Below are positions 17,876 through 25,776 of a stretch of DNA of 64,000 nt, piece by piece. Origin of the DNA: Treponema bryantii (GTDB taxonomy: Bacteria; Spirochaetota; Spirochaetia; Treponematales; Treponemataceae); contig NZ_FORI01000001.1 in NCBI RefSeq assembly GCF_900113965.1, positions 186,001-250,000 of the forward strand. Reading direction: 5' to 3'. The notes beneath the pieces are model-generated. The model saw only the letters and a program-made list of their open reading frames with translations, made no database searches and had not been told where the DNA came from. Numbering within the stretch: the first letter of the stretch is position 1; each line of letters starts with the position of its first letter. Made by a program: the position numbers and the translations under genes.

Positions 17876-18808
17876 TTACATCTCCTGATTAATTATATCA
17901 CTGAATTCTTTTAGAAGTTCAGTTTTGTATATTTTTTCTCTGGTAGAAGTACGAACTTCTTTCCAGAGGATTGAAGCGGTTTTGAGTTTATTTTTAAAGT
18001 GAGTGGTGGCAGGGTCAGTACAGAAGTCGTGAACGAACTTGTTCCATTGTAGAGAGACTTTGTCGTATTTTGCGTAAGTTTTAGTGCCGTAAAAAATGTC
18101 GAGGAGGTCACCTAGGGTGAAAGAGATATCGTTGGTTTCCTTTACTTTACGAACGGTGGCTACCATATCGACGTTGAATTTGAAATTATCGATTCCAGTC
18201 TGTTGAGAGAAAAAATCGCGGAAACGTTGATTAAAACAAAAACCACATTCAATAAGGTTTGTTTGTGGAGTGAGAACTAACGACTGATAGTTTTGGTTTG
18301 TAGAAGAACGTGGTATGGTGGGCACAGCTTTCTTTGGAGCAATGATAGTTCCCTTGAAGTACTGTTCTATGTTGTGATTGAGCTCAGCCTTCATGCCTGA
18401 GGCATCGATCTTGAGAGATTTACAGATGGCCTGGAGTTCTTCGCGGTACCAGTAGTATCTGGAAAATTCTGCGAAGGATTTGATTTCGTCGAAAGGTGGG
18501 CGTTTCGTGCTTGTGGTTTCGATACACCCGCTTCGCGGGCACCCAACCACTGGGTGTGGGTGCGCTGTGATTATAGTATAACTGTAAGCATTCACGGTGA
18601 TGCAGATACCATCAATTTCGCAGTACCAGTTTTTGCCTTGGCGGGTAATTTTACAGTCAGGGTAAGAAATCTTTTGCTTACAAAAATCGACTACATCTGA
18701 AACATTATCATCGAGAGAAAGATTTTTTCTGATACGGTCTGCTCCCATAGGAGTAGTGTGAACCTTGCTGAGATTATCTAATAATGGACAGTTTGCAGCA
18801 TTCATCAT
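17876..18808 (-). CDS. DUF3781-SAP domain fusion protein
   Basis: This protein of about 310 residues joins two families usually found separately. An N-terminal DUF3781-like part reads NWYCEIDGICITVNAYSYTI ITAH. A C-terminal SAP-like part reads FAEFSRYYWYREELQAICKS and continues with a conserved domain rich in aromatic residues. The join (HPVVGCPRSGCIETTSTKR) is encoded by a palindromic repeat at 18513-18550. ATG 18808 is preferred: the longer TTG-started form would overlap the operator. The repeat may have created the fusion by inserting in frame. The function is unknown; SAP motifs often bind nucleic acids. Confidence 0.7.
   Translation of the reverse strand: MMNAANCPLLDNLSKVHTTPMGADRIRKNLSLDDNVSDVVDFCKQKISYPDCKITRQGKNWYCEIDGICITVNAYSYTIITAHPHPVVGCPRSGCIETTSTKRPPFDEIKSFAEFSRYYWYREELQAICKSLKIDASGMKAELNHNIEQYFKGTIIAPKKAVPTIPRSSTNQNYQSLVLTPQTNLIECGFCFNQRFRDFFSQQTGIDNFKFNVDMVATVRKVKETNDISFTLGDLLDIFYGTKTYAKYDKVSLQWNKFVHDFCTDPATTHFKNKLKTASILWKEVRTSTREKIYKTELLKEFSDIINQEM
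18513..18550. repeat. In-frame palindromic repeat inside the DUF3781-SAP gene
   Basis: The element begins GTGGTTTCGATACACCCGC, continues with CTTCGCGGGC and ends ACCCAACCAC. It has an internal stem (CCCGC/GCGGG) and outer arms GTGGTT/AACCAC. A close relative occupies 31148-31187 inside proA, read in the same frame relative to its gene. Confidence 0.8.
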
Positions 18809-18824
18809 GGTTTTATTATAAGAC

Positions 18825-18856
18825 TTTAAATATGACAATGGCGTGTCATATTTAAA
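18825..18856. promoter_or_regulatory. Operator palindrome upstream of the leftward operon
   Basis: TTTAAATATGACA (18825-18837) and its exact reverse complement (18844-18856) are separated by six bases. The site lies just upstream of the DUF3781-SAP gene and just downstream of the WYL regulator gene. The same AAATATGACA-N6-TGTCATATTT core occurs at 19842-19867. Confidence 0.75.
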
Positions 18857-18883
18857 AATATTATTTTTTTCATTTATGATATG

Positions 18884-19822
18884 CTATCGAGTTATGTAAT
18901 TATTAAGCACGTCATTGGCAAGTTTAATAATTCTTTCACGAACTGATTTTGGTGAAAGAATTTTGAGATCTGGTCCAAAGCCTAGAAGCAGATCCTGAAG
19001 CCAGTCTTCATCTGGAACAGTGAAGCTGGCTGTAATACTTCCGTCTTTGTTTGGTACTACTTCAGAACAAATAAAGGTATCAAGCAGATATGAGATTTTA
19101 TTATTGGAAACCTTTGCTTTTATGTTAATCATTTTAGGCTTAGGTCTTTGATTTTCAAAGTATGGATTAACAGCTGGAACAGAAAAGCGGGTTACTGTAG
19201 CAGTACGTCCAGTCATTGAAATATTTCTCATTCTGGAAAGTTTGAAAAATCTTTCGGCTTGTCGTGTCGTACACCAGCCCTGTAAATACCAGGCTTGACC
19301 TTTGTAAACCAGTTTCCATGGATGAACAAGACGATGTTCAGTTTTTCCATCTCCACGAAAATATTCAAAAGAGACCTGACGTTTTTTAAGAATACATTCG
19401 CGAAGAGTTCCAAAGAGTTTTCGAACTTCGCTGCCTTCAGGACTCCAGGGAGAGAAATCAACTTCGAGCCAGTCTGTATCAGTGGTAACCAGACCTGAAA
19501 TTTTTTCGGCTGCTTTTAAATTTGCATTAACTGCAGAAGACGGGTTTCCCGTCAGACTGTTAAAGGCTTTTACACTTGAAACAATAGCAAGACGTTCTTC
19601 TTCAGAAAGGATTCGTTTATCAAGAGCGTATTTTTCTGAGATGGCAATTCCGCCGCCACGGCCTTTAAGGGAATAAACAGGAACTCCGGAAACCGAAAGT
19701 GCGTCTATCCAGCGATAAATGGTTCGGGTAGAAACTCCAAATCGTTTAGCCATTTCACTGGCGGTGGACTGTTTTTTATCAATGAGGATATAAACAAATT
19801 CGAAAAGCTGATCTATCTGCAT
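18884..19822 (-). CDS. HTH-WYL (YafY-type) transcriptional regulator
   Basis: The 312-residue protein begins MQIDQLFEFVYILIDKKQST with an HTH_11-type winged helix (ASEMAKRFGVSTRTIYRWID, about residues 23-42), followed by a WYL domain containing FEYFRGDGK, WKLVYKGQAWYLQGWC and FFKLSRM, and a C-terminal WCX-like extension. WYL domains sense ligands, often nucleic acids or nucleotides in stress responses. An ATG further upstream would run into the operator at 19842, so ATG 19822 is chosen. Identical palindromes on both sides suggest that it controls its own gene and both neighbouring operons. Confidence 0.88.
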   Translation of the reverse strand: MQIDQLFEFVYILIDKKQSTASEMAKRFGVSTRTIYRWIDALSVSGVPVYSLKGRGGGIAISEKYALDKRILSEEERLAIVSSVKAFNSLTGNPSSAVNANLKAAEKISGLVTTDTDWLEVDFSPWSPEGSEVRKLFGTLRECILKKRQVSFEYFRGDGKTEHRLVHPWKLVYKGQAWYLQGWCTTRQAERFFKLSRMRNISMTGRTATVTRFSVPAVNPYFENQRPKPKMINIKAKVSNNKISYLLDTFICSEVVPNKDGSITASFTVPDEDWLQDLLLGFGPDLKILSPKSVRERIIKLANDVLNNYITR

Positions 19823-19841
19823 AAAGAAATTATACATCTGA

Positions 19842-19867
19842 AAATATGACATCGCAATGTCATATTT
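19842..19867. promoter_or_regulatory. Operator palindrome between the WYL gene and the rightward operon
   Basis: AAATATGACAT (19842-19852) is followed by four bases and then its exact reverse complement (19857-19867). This is the second copy of the palindrome at 18825-18856. It lies between the divergent regulator gene and the fructosamine-kinase-like gene, so one bound protein could control both. Confidence 0.75.
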
Positions 19868-19910
19868 AATACTACTCGACATCACACGATTTTATGTCTA
19901 TCATGGGTTT

Positions 19911-20831
19911 ATGAATATTACACTTCCACCAAATTATAATTCTCTTGCTGGTGCACTTGTTGCACTTTTTGGTAATTCAGTTGCTATTGCAGAAACAGAC
20001 AGACTTTCCGGAGGCGACATAAATAAGGCCTATGGTCTAACACTTACAAACGGAAAGCATATTTTTATGAAGGCAAACGCAAAACAGAATGCGGCCTTTT
20101 TTACAGCAGAGGCGGCAGGTCTTACTGCGATCGAAAAAACTGGAGCAATAGGTACACCAGAAATTTTATGTACGGGAACTGATGATGGAGAGGATGTAGG
20201 TTATAGCTTTCTTTTACTCAAGTTTATAAAAGGCGGAAAGCAACAGAAGAATTACTGGCAGGAGCTGGCACGGAATCTTGCGAAAATGCATAAAGCAGAT
20301 ACTTCCATTTATTTTGAGGGTAACGGTAAGTTCGGATTTTTCCAGGATAATTTTATAGGCGCACGGCCACAGTGTAATACACCTTGTGACAGCTGGATTT
20401 CTTTCTTCCGTGATAACAGACTTGCTCCACAGTTTAAGGCAGCGGATTCTTATTTTGAGACTAACGACCGTAAGTTAGTTACTAAACTGTTGGATCATCT
20501 GGAAGAGTTTTTAGTTGAACCGGAAAAGCCAAGTCTGCTTCATGGAGATCTCTGGAGCGGTAATGTAATGTGTGGTCCAGAGGGAAAAGCAATGCTGATT
20601 GACCCTGCCACTTACGTAGGACACGCGGAAGCAGATTTAGCAATGACAGAGCTTTTCGGTGGTTTTCCGCCAGAGTTCTACGAAGCATATCGTGAAGCAA
20701 ATCCTCTGCAGCCAGAGTATGAAAACCGCCGTGACCTTTACAATCTATATCAGCTTTTGAATCATCTGAATCTTTTTGGTCCGACTTATCTTGGACCTGT
20801 TTTGAGCATTGTTGCAGAATATGTCGGATAA
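19911..20831 (+). CDS. Fructosamine kinase family protein
   Basis: The 306-residue protein has an aminoglycoside-phosphotransferase-like fold. It shows LSGGDINKAYGLTLTNG near the N-terminus, the catalytic loop SLLHGDLWSGNVM and the metal-binding segment AMLIDPATYVGHAEADLAM. These match the fructosamine/ketosamine-3-kinase family (deglycation of sugar-modified proteins). ATG 19911 gives the family's N-terminus. It leads a tight rightward operon with overlapping genes and has the WYL-type operator upstream. Confidence 0.87.
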   Translation: MNITLPPNYNSLAGALVALFGNSVAIAETDRLSGGDINKAYGLTLTNGKHIFMKANAKQNAAFFTAEAAGLTAIEKTGAIGTPEILCTGTDDGEDVGYSFLLLKFIKGGKQQKNYWQELARNLAKMHKADTSIYFEGNGKFGFFQDNFIGARPQCNTPCDSWISFFRDNRLAPQFKAADSYFETNDRKLVTKLLDHLEEFLVEPEKPSLLHGDLWSGNVMCGPEGKAMLIDPATYVGHAEADLAMTELFGGFPPEFYEAYREANPLQPEYENRRDLYNLYQLLNHLNLFGPTYLGPVLSIVAEYVG

Positions 20832-21399
20832 AAAAGAAAACATCAGAGAAACAATTTTGCATGAAATAGAACCGGTATGGAATGAAGAAAGCCGAGTTCT
20901 TATACTTGGGACAATGCCGTCTCCTGCAAGCCGTAATGCCGGATTTTTCTACATGCATCCGCAGAACAGATTCTGGAAGGTGGTTCCAGAAATTTTTGGC
21001 GAAGCACTGAAAATCCCGAATAATGCGTCCGACCGACTTGCGGCAATCGCAGAACGACGAGACTTTTTACTTCGCCACAATCTTGCTCTTTGGGATGTGC
21101 TTGCTTCCTGTGATATTCAAGGTGCTGCAGATTCCAGCATAAAAAATGCAAAGCCAAATGATTTTACTGAACTGTTTGAAAAATCAAAAATCCGACATGT
21201 CTTTTGTACAGGAAAAACTTCTTTTAATTTGTGGAAAAAATTTTGCGCAGCACAATATGAAGAGAGTTTTGGTCTGACCTGCGAATGTCTTCCGAGTACA
21301 AGTCCTGCTAATGCCGCGTGGAGCATGGAAAGGCTTGTGGCGAAGTATCAGAAAATATGTTATCATTCCAGATATGATTCAGATATTCGGAACAAATAA
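20821..21399 (+). CDS. DNA-deoxyinosine (hypoxanthine) glycosylase, UDG superfamily
   Basis: The 192-residue protein has the motif VLILGTMPSPASRNAGFFY followed by HPQNRFWKVVPEIFG, the pattern of the hypoxanthine-DNA/mug-like branch of uracil-DNA glycosylases, and a C-terminal STSPANAAWS motif. It removes deaminated bases to start base excision repair. The start at 20821 overlaps the upstream kinase by 11 bases. Its own 3' end overlaps the next gene by about 26 bases, so translation is probably coupled. Confidence 0.88.
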   Translation: MSDKKENIRETILHEIEPVWNEESRVLILGTMPSPASRNAGFFYMHPQNRFWKVVPEIFGEALKIPNNASDRLAAIAERRDFLLRHNLALWDVLASCDIQGAADSSIKNAKPNDFTELFEKSKIRHVFCTGKTSFNLWKKFCAAQYEESFGLTCECLPSTSPANAAWSMERLVAKYQKICYHSRYDSDIRNK

Positions 21400-21736
21400 A
21401 TCTTTTGATACAAAGGCGGCTCAGCGATTTTTTAAGGAACGCCGCATCGACTTTCAGTTTGTAGATCTTAAAGAAAAGGAAATGTCTCCAGGCGAGTTCG
21501 ACTCTGTAGTTTCTGCACTCGCAAGAGAAGCGGGTACGCGTGCTGATGCAATTGATTTATTGATTGATAATAAAGCTAAAGATTATGCCAGCATCGCTTA
21601 TCTGGACGAGAGCGAAAAAGAATCAAAACTTTTTGAAAATCAGGCAAAGCTGATGAAGCAGCCTGTATGTCGTAATGGTAAAACTGCGGCTACAGTTGGT
21701 ATGCAGCAGAAGATTTGGGAAAGCAGGAACGTTTAG
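21374..21736 (+). CDS. ArsC/Spx-like thioredoxin-fold protein
   Basis: The 120-residue protein starts MIQIFGTNKSFDTKAAQRFF and contains FFKERRIDFQFVDLKEK, the ArsC-family layout. The usual cysteine of the N-terminal CxxC/CxxS site is replaced (GTNKSFDT), so arsenate reduction by the classical mechanism is unlikely. A cysteine sits later in QPVCRNGKTA, where the family often carries PVV. The start within the glycosylase gene is chosen because family members begin exactly there. The role is unknown. Confidence 0.75.
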   Translation: MIQIFGTNKSFDTKAAQRFFKERRIDFQFVDLKEKEMSPGEFDSVVSALAREAGTRADAIDLLIDNKAKDYASIAYLDESEKESKLFENQAKLMKQPVCRNGKTAATVGMQQKIWESRNV

Positions 21737-21750
21737 TTCCTGAATAAGAT

Positions 21751-22095
21751 ATGTCTGACCTTAAAGAAACCATCTACGCGGCAGTGCGTTTGATTCCACG
21801 AGGAAAAGTTGCATCCTATTCTCAAATTGCCGCCCTTGCAGGAAACTGTAATCTTCGCCGCTATGTTGGAAATGCCCTTCACGAAAATCCAAGTAATCAG
21901 ATAACTCCGTGTCATCGTGTGGTAAATGCTAAGGGCTTCTGTTCTGGAAGCTTTTCATTTGGTGGGCCAGATGCACAACGCGAAAAACTCGAAGCAGAAG
22001 GTATCACCTTTGTAGATGGCCACGTCGATATGGAAAAACACAATATTACTGAAGAAGATTTTGAAGTAATAAAAGCTGAACTTGATAATAATTAA
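21751..22095 (+). CDS. O6-methylguanine-DNA methyltransferase-like protein
   Basis: This 114-residue protein is only the catalytic C-terminal domain of the Ogt/MGMT family. It has IPRGKVASYSQIAALAGN for DNA binding and the active-site PCHRVV with the alkyl-accepting cysteine. Alkyltransferase-like proteins of this size often have Trp in that place, so an intact Cys suggests that it may still repair O6-alkylguanine. It ends the rightward operon and overlaps the convergent SMP-30 gene by four bases. Confidence 0.88.
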   Translation: MSDLKETIYAAVRLIPRGKVASYSQIAALAGNCNLRRYVGNALHENPSNQITPCHRVVNAKGFCSGSFSFGGPDAQREKLEAEGITFVDGHVDMEKHNITEEDFEVIKAELDNN

Positions 22096-23003
22096 TGAAT
22101 TGTTCTCCGAAGGACCAATTTAAAGTAATCACAGCTGCAACCTTTAACATCAACCTTGCAGGTAAATAAACAGCCGTCATGTTCACCTGTCTGTTCATTT
22201 CCTGAAGTGGTGATGAAGAGAGTATCGAGATTGTCACCGATAAAACAGCAGGATGTAACGTTCTTTGCATCTACATTTATTACAGCTAAAAGAGAGCCGT
22301 CTTTTGTGCTGCGTTGTTCTATACGGCTGCCACCCCAGAAGGCTACCCAGAGATTATCCTGGGAGTCAATGCACATGCCGTCGGTGAGGCCATTGTTTTC
22401 TTCGGGTTTGAAGAGGATCTGGCGGTTGGAGATTTCGCCGGTTTTCAAATCGTAATCATACGAAAAGACTGCGTATTGTAAGGTGTCGGAAAAATAAAAT
22501 TTTTTTCTATCAGCACTCCAGGCCATTCCATTTGAGATTTTTGTATTTGGCTGGAGACAGGTGATTTCGTTGTCTTTAAGACTATCAAGGCAGAAAAGAT
22601 TTCCACTTGCTTCGTGAATATCATCGTCTACAGATGAGCCGAAGAAGAGTCGGCCTGCAGGATCAGCCTTGGCATCGTTTGAACGCTGATATGATTCGTA
22701 ATAGTCTTTTAGATTTTTGATAAGTTTTGGCGCTGGATTTTCTGAGCCTTCAATTCCGGTGTCTTGAAGATAAAGACCGTCAGTTCCTGCAATAAGATAA
22801 CAGTTTTCTTTTACAGTTGGAACGGCTGAACCAATTGCCTGATTAAAACAGAAGGTTTTTCGAATTCCGTCTGGTCCCTGAGTGAAAAATTTTTTGTCCA
22901 TAATGTCGACCCAGGAAATTGTTTTTGTACGTGGATCATAAAATGGAGATTCTCCTAAAAGATATTTTTCCTTAGAAAAAACTTGAGCGTTATAAGTTTT
23001 CAT
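22092..23003 (-). CDS. SMP-30/gluconolactonase family protein
   Basis: The 303-residue protein is a six-bladed propeller of the SMP-30/LRE family. Markers are LLGESPFYDPRTKTISWVDI at the N-terminus, RLFFGSSVDDD, ISNGMAWSADRKKFYFSDT and NGLTDGMCIDSQDNLWVAFW; acidic and Asn residues in these loops bind the metal. Members hydrolyse sugar lactones, but the substrate here is unknown. No signal peptide is visible. AGGAGG lies upstream of the ATG. Confidence 0.87.
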   Translation of the reverse strand: MKTYNAQVFSKEKYLLGESPFYDPRTKTISWVDIMDKKFFTQGPDGIRKTFCFNQAIGSAVPTVKENCYLIAGTDGLYLQDTGIEGSENPAPKLIKNLKDYYESYQRSNDAKADPAGRLFFGSSVDDDIHEASGNLFCLDSLKDNEITCLQPNTKISNGMAWSADRKKFYFSDTLQYAVFSYDYDLKTGEISNRQILFKPEENNGLTDGMCIDSQDNLWVAFWGGSRIEQRSTKDGSLLAVINVDAKNVTSCCFIGDNLDTLFITTSGNEQTGEHDGCLFTCKVDVKGCSCDYFKLVLRRTIH

Positions 23004-23069
23004 ATTACCTCCTGGCGGCCGTTGGCGGTCCTTTATTGTTCATGATATAATAAAACCGGGTTTGGGAAA

Positions 23070-24392
23070 ATGGCTGGAATAAGAAATAGCGGACATGCAG
23101 ATTTGCCTCTTCATACGGGTACGGTGCCTCGTTGGCTTGCCGACCGCATGATGGTTTTAGGAACTCTTATAACAGAATCCCTTGTTGAAAACTTTGGGCC
23201 TGAAGAGGTACTTGTTCGCCTTAGTGATCCTTTATGGTTTCAGTCGTTTGGCGCTGTGATGGGAATGGACTGGCACAGCTCGGGAATTACAACGAGTGTA
23301 ATGTATGCGCTTAAACGTGGCTTGAACCCGAGAGCAAAAGAGCTTGGAATTTATGTTTGTGGTGGCCGTGGTAAATATTCACGGATGACACCTGATGAAC
23401 TTTTAGGTATTGCAGATGCAGAAGGGCTTGATGGAGACGCACTGGTCCGCAACAGTAAGCTTGTAGCAAAAGTGGACAATAATGCGGTGCAGGATGGATT
23501 TCAGCTTTATCAGCATAATTTCGTTTTAACACGAAATGGAAGCTGGGCTGTTGTTCAGCAGGGCATGAATACTGCAGAAAAGAAAGCCCGAAGATATCAC
23601 TGGTGTTCAACTAACTTACGTTCGTTTGTTGAAGAACCACATAGTGGAGTAGTTGGGGATAATAAAGGTAAAATTTTAAACCTCACAGATTCAAAAGCAG
23701 ACAAGGCCCGCAGCTCTATTCTTGAGATGAGTCGTGAAGAGCCGGAAAGAATGATTAATGAAATTCTGCAGATTGAAAAGCCGGCAAGTGAAATAATCCT
23801 TTTACAGGGCGGGGGCGTTACGGGGGTGTCCCCCGTTAGAAGGGGTAGCGAGCAACGAAGTGCGAGCGAGGGGGAGACTTCCCCCATCCAACTGGAATTA
23901 TTTCCAGAGATGACTAACGAACGTTCGATAGTTATGCCTACTCATCACGAAGTAAGGGAGCAGGATGTTGATCTTAAAAGGCTTGGTGGAGTTCTGGCTA
24001 CGGCTTATAACTCGCAGCCAAAGGACTTTGAGGAACTTCTACTTACTCCGGGGCTTGGACCGAGAACTCTGCAGTCACTGGCGCTGGTGAGCGAAGTTAT
24101 TTATGGAACTCCGAGTCGCTTTACAGACCCGGCCAGATTCAGTTTTGCACATGGCGGAAAAGACGGACACCCGTTCCCGGTACCGCTGAAGATTTACGAT
24201 GAGTCTATTCGTATTCTTAGGGACAGTATTGAAAAATCAAAGCTTGGTTATAAAGATAAATCTGACTGTATTCGAAGGCTGCATACTGTTGCGATGAATG
24301 TGGAACAGAACTGTGCTCCCGATGTAGATTTTGATGCGGCAATTCAATTTGAACGGGAACACTCAAAAGAGTGGGATGGCAAAACTGTATAG
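23070..24392 (+). CDS. DUF763 domain protein with an in-frame repeat
   Basis: The 440-residue protein matches DUF763 with RNSGHADLPLHTGTVPRWLA at the start and GMDWHSSGITTSVMYALKRG, then LLTPGLGPRTLQSLALVSEV (a helix-hairpin-helix-like segment) late in the protein. Function is unknown, but the HhH-like motif hints at DNA contact. Between about residues 247 and 273 it is interrupted by a GC-rich stretch (GGGVTGVSPVRRGSEQRSAS) that comes from a repeat also present at 40867-40970. The gene stands alone, divergent from the SMP-30 gene. Confidence 0.85.
   Translation: MAGIRNSGHADLPLHTGTVPRWLADRMMVLGTLITESLVENFGPEEVLVRLSDPLWFQSFGAVMGMDWHSSGITTSVMYALKRGLNPRAKELGIYVCGGRGKYSRMTPDELLGIADAEGLDGDALVRNSKLVAKVDNNAVQDGFQLYQHNFVLTRNGSWAVVQQGMNTAEKKARRYHWCSTNLRSFVEEPHSGVVGDNKGKILNLTDSKADKARSSILEMSREEPERMINEILQIEKPASEIILLQGGGVTGVSPVRRGSEQRSASEGETSPIQLELFPEMTNERSIVMPTHHEVREQDVDLKRLGGVLATAYNSQPKDFEELLLTPGLGPRTLQSLALVSEVIYGTPSRFTDPARFSFAHGGKDGHPFPVPLKIYDESIRILRDSIEKSKLGYKDKSDCIRRLHTVAMNVEQNCAPDVDFDAAIQFEREHSKEWDGKTV
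23807..23885. repeat. G-rich palindromic element inside the DUF763 gene
   Basis: The element contains CGGGGGTGTCCCCCG and GGGGGAGACTTCCCCC, two strong inverted repeats, linked by AGAAGGGGTAGCGAGC. It matches both halves of the reverse complement of the element at 40867-40970. Its length keeps the DUF763 frame open. Confidence 0.8.
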
Positions 24393-24444
24393 ATTTATAC
24401 TATAGAAAATAAAACGTTTTAAAAAAATAAAAAAACATTATATA

Positions 24445-25773
24445 ATGATTGAAATGGATTTTAAGAAGAGAGTAAAAAATAGTTTAAATGGTCTCACATC
24501 GTCCTATCAACGGGCACGACTGGTTTCTATTTTTGTAGCTTTTTGTTCGCTTTTGTATCATATTTCCATTTGCCTTTTTTTCTATGTAATAAACATAAAG
24601 CCGATGTTCTATTACAACTTCATCAGTATTACCGTTTTTACAATCATTTTAATTCGAGTTCCAAAGCTTAAGTCCTATGTTTTTGTTTACAATATTGCAT
24701 TGCTGGAAGTTATAGTTCATCAGATTTTGGCGGATTATTTTCTGGGCTCTTACAGCAGTTTCCACTCGTTTATTTTGTTAATGGGACTTTTGCCCTTCCT
24801 TATTTTTGAAAACAAAAAGCGATATGCATTGCCGATTACCGTAGTAAGTTCTGTGCTTTATATTTATTTTTCTTGCAGAACTATTGAGGCACATGCTCAG
24901 GTAGCTGCCAGAACTTTGTTTGGTATTCGCTGTATGAATATTACGATTACAGTTTTCATCATCCTTTTTGTGGTTTTGATTTATACACGTGTTGTTTACA
25001 GAATTGAATACTATCTGAAAAATCATAGTGACTCTCTGGAAAATGAAATTAAGATGGCGGCAGTCATTCAGCAGAATTTTTTCAGACAGGAAATTGATGA
25101 TATTAAAAAATATGAGGTTGCATATTTCAGCCGTGCAATGGTTGGAGTTTCTGGTGACCTCTTTGACTTTTATAAGTCTGGCGAAAAACTGGATGGTCTT
25201 GGAGTATTTGATGTTTCGGGCCACGGTATTTCTTCTGGTCTTGTTACAATGCTCGTTAAGAATATTATTCATCAGGAATTTTATAAACAGAATGATGAAG
25301 AGCTTTGGGAAATCCTCAATAGAATTAATGACCGCGTAATTGAAGAGAAGGGAGATATTCAGAATTATCTGACAGGTATTCTTGTTCGTCTTTATGAAAA
25401 TAAAATTGAACTTGTTGATGCAGGTCACCCGGCACCGATTCTTTACAAGAAAAAGACCGGTGAGTGTAGTTATGTAAAACTTGCAGAGCGCTCTGTGGGT
25501 GTTATTGGAATTGCAGATTTCCCTGTTTATTATGAATCGCTGTTTTATGATTTTGAAGATGGTGATGAACTGATTCTTTTTTCTGATGGTGTTATTGATA
25601 TTAAAAACGAACAGGATGAATATTTTGGTAAAGAACGTCTGCTGGAAGCTGCAAAATTAAATATTGAAAAAACTGCGGCTGAACAGGTAAGTTTTATTGC
25701 AAACAGTATTTATTCTTTCTGTGGTAATCGTGAGCAGAATGATGACCTTACTATCATTGTTTTGAAAAAGTAA
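24445..25773 (+). CDS. Membrane SpoIIE-type protein phosphatase
   Basis: The 442-residue protein has about six N-terminal transmembrane helices (to about residue 190) and a cytoplasmic PP2C-like SpoIIE domain. The domain shows IKMAAVIQQNFFR, MVGVSGDLFDFYK, GVFDVSGHGISSGLVTMLVK, ELVDAGHPAPIL and LILFSDGVID, with Asp residues in the metal-binding places. Such RsbU-like phosphatases act on anti-sigma antagonists in partner-switching systems, but no partner gene is nearby. No Shine-Dalgarno is clear; ATG 24454 is an alternative start. Confidence 0.87.
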   Translation: MIEMDFKKRVKNSLNGLTSSYQRARLVSIFVAFCSLLYHISICLFFYVINIKPMFYYNFISITVFTIILIRVPKLKSYVFVYNIALLEVIVHQILADYFLGSYSSFHSFILLMGLLPFLIFENKKRYALPITVVSSVLYIYFSCRTIEAHAQVAARTLFGIRCMNITITVFIILFVVLIYTRVVYRIEYYLKNHSDSLENEIKMAAVIQQNFFRQEIDDIKKYEVAYFSRAMVGVSGDLFDFYKSGEKLDGLGVFDVSGHGISSGLVTMLVKNIIHQEFYKQNDEELWEILNRINDRVIEEKGDIQNYLTGILVRLYENKIELVDAGHPAPILYKKKTGECSYVKLAERSVGVIGIADFPVYYESLFYDFEDGDELILFSDGVIDIKNEQDEYFGKERLLEAAKLNIEKTAAEQVSFIANSIYSFCGNREQNDDLTIIVLKK

Positions 25774-25776
25774 AAA

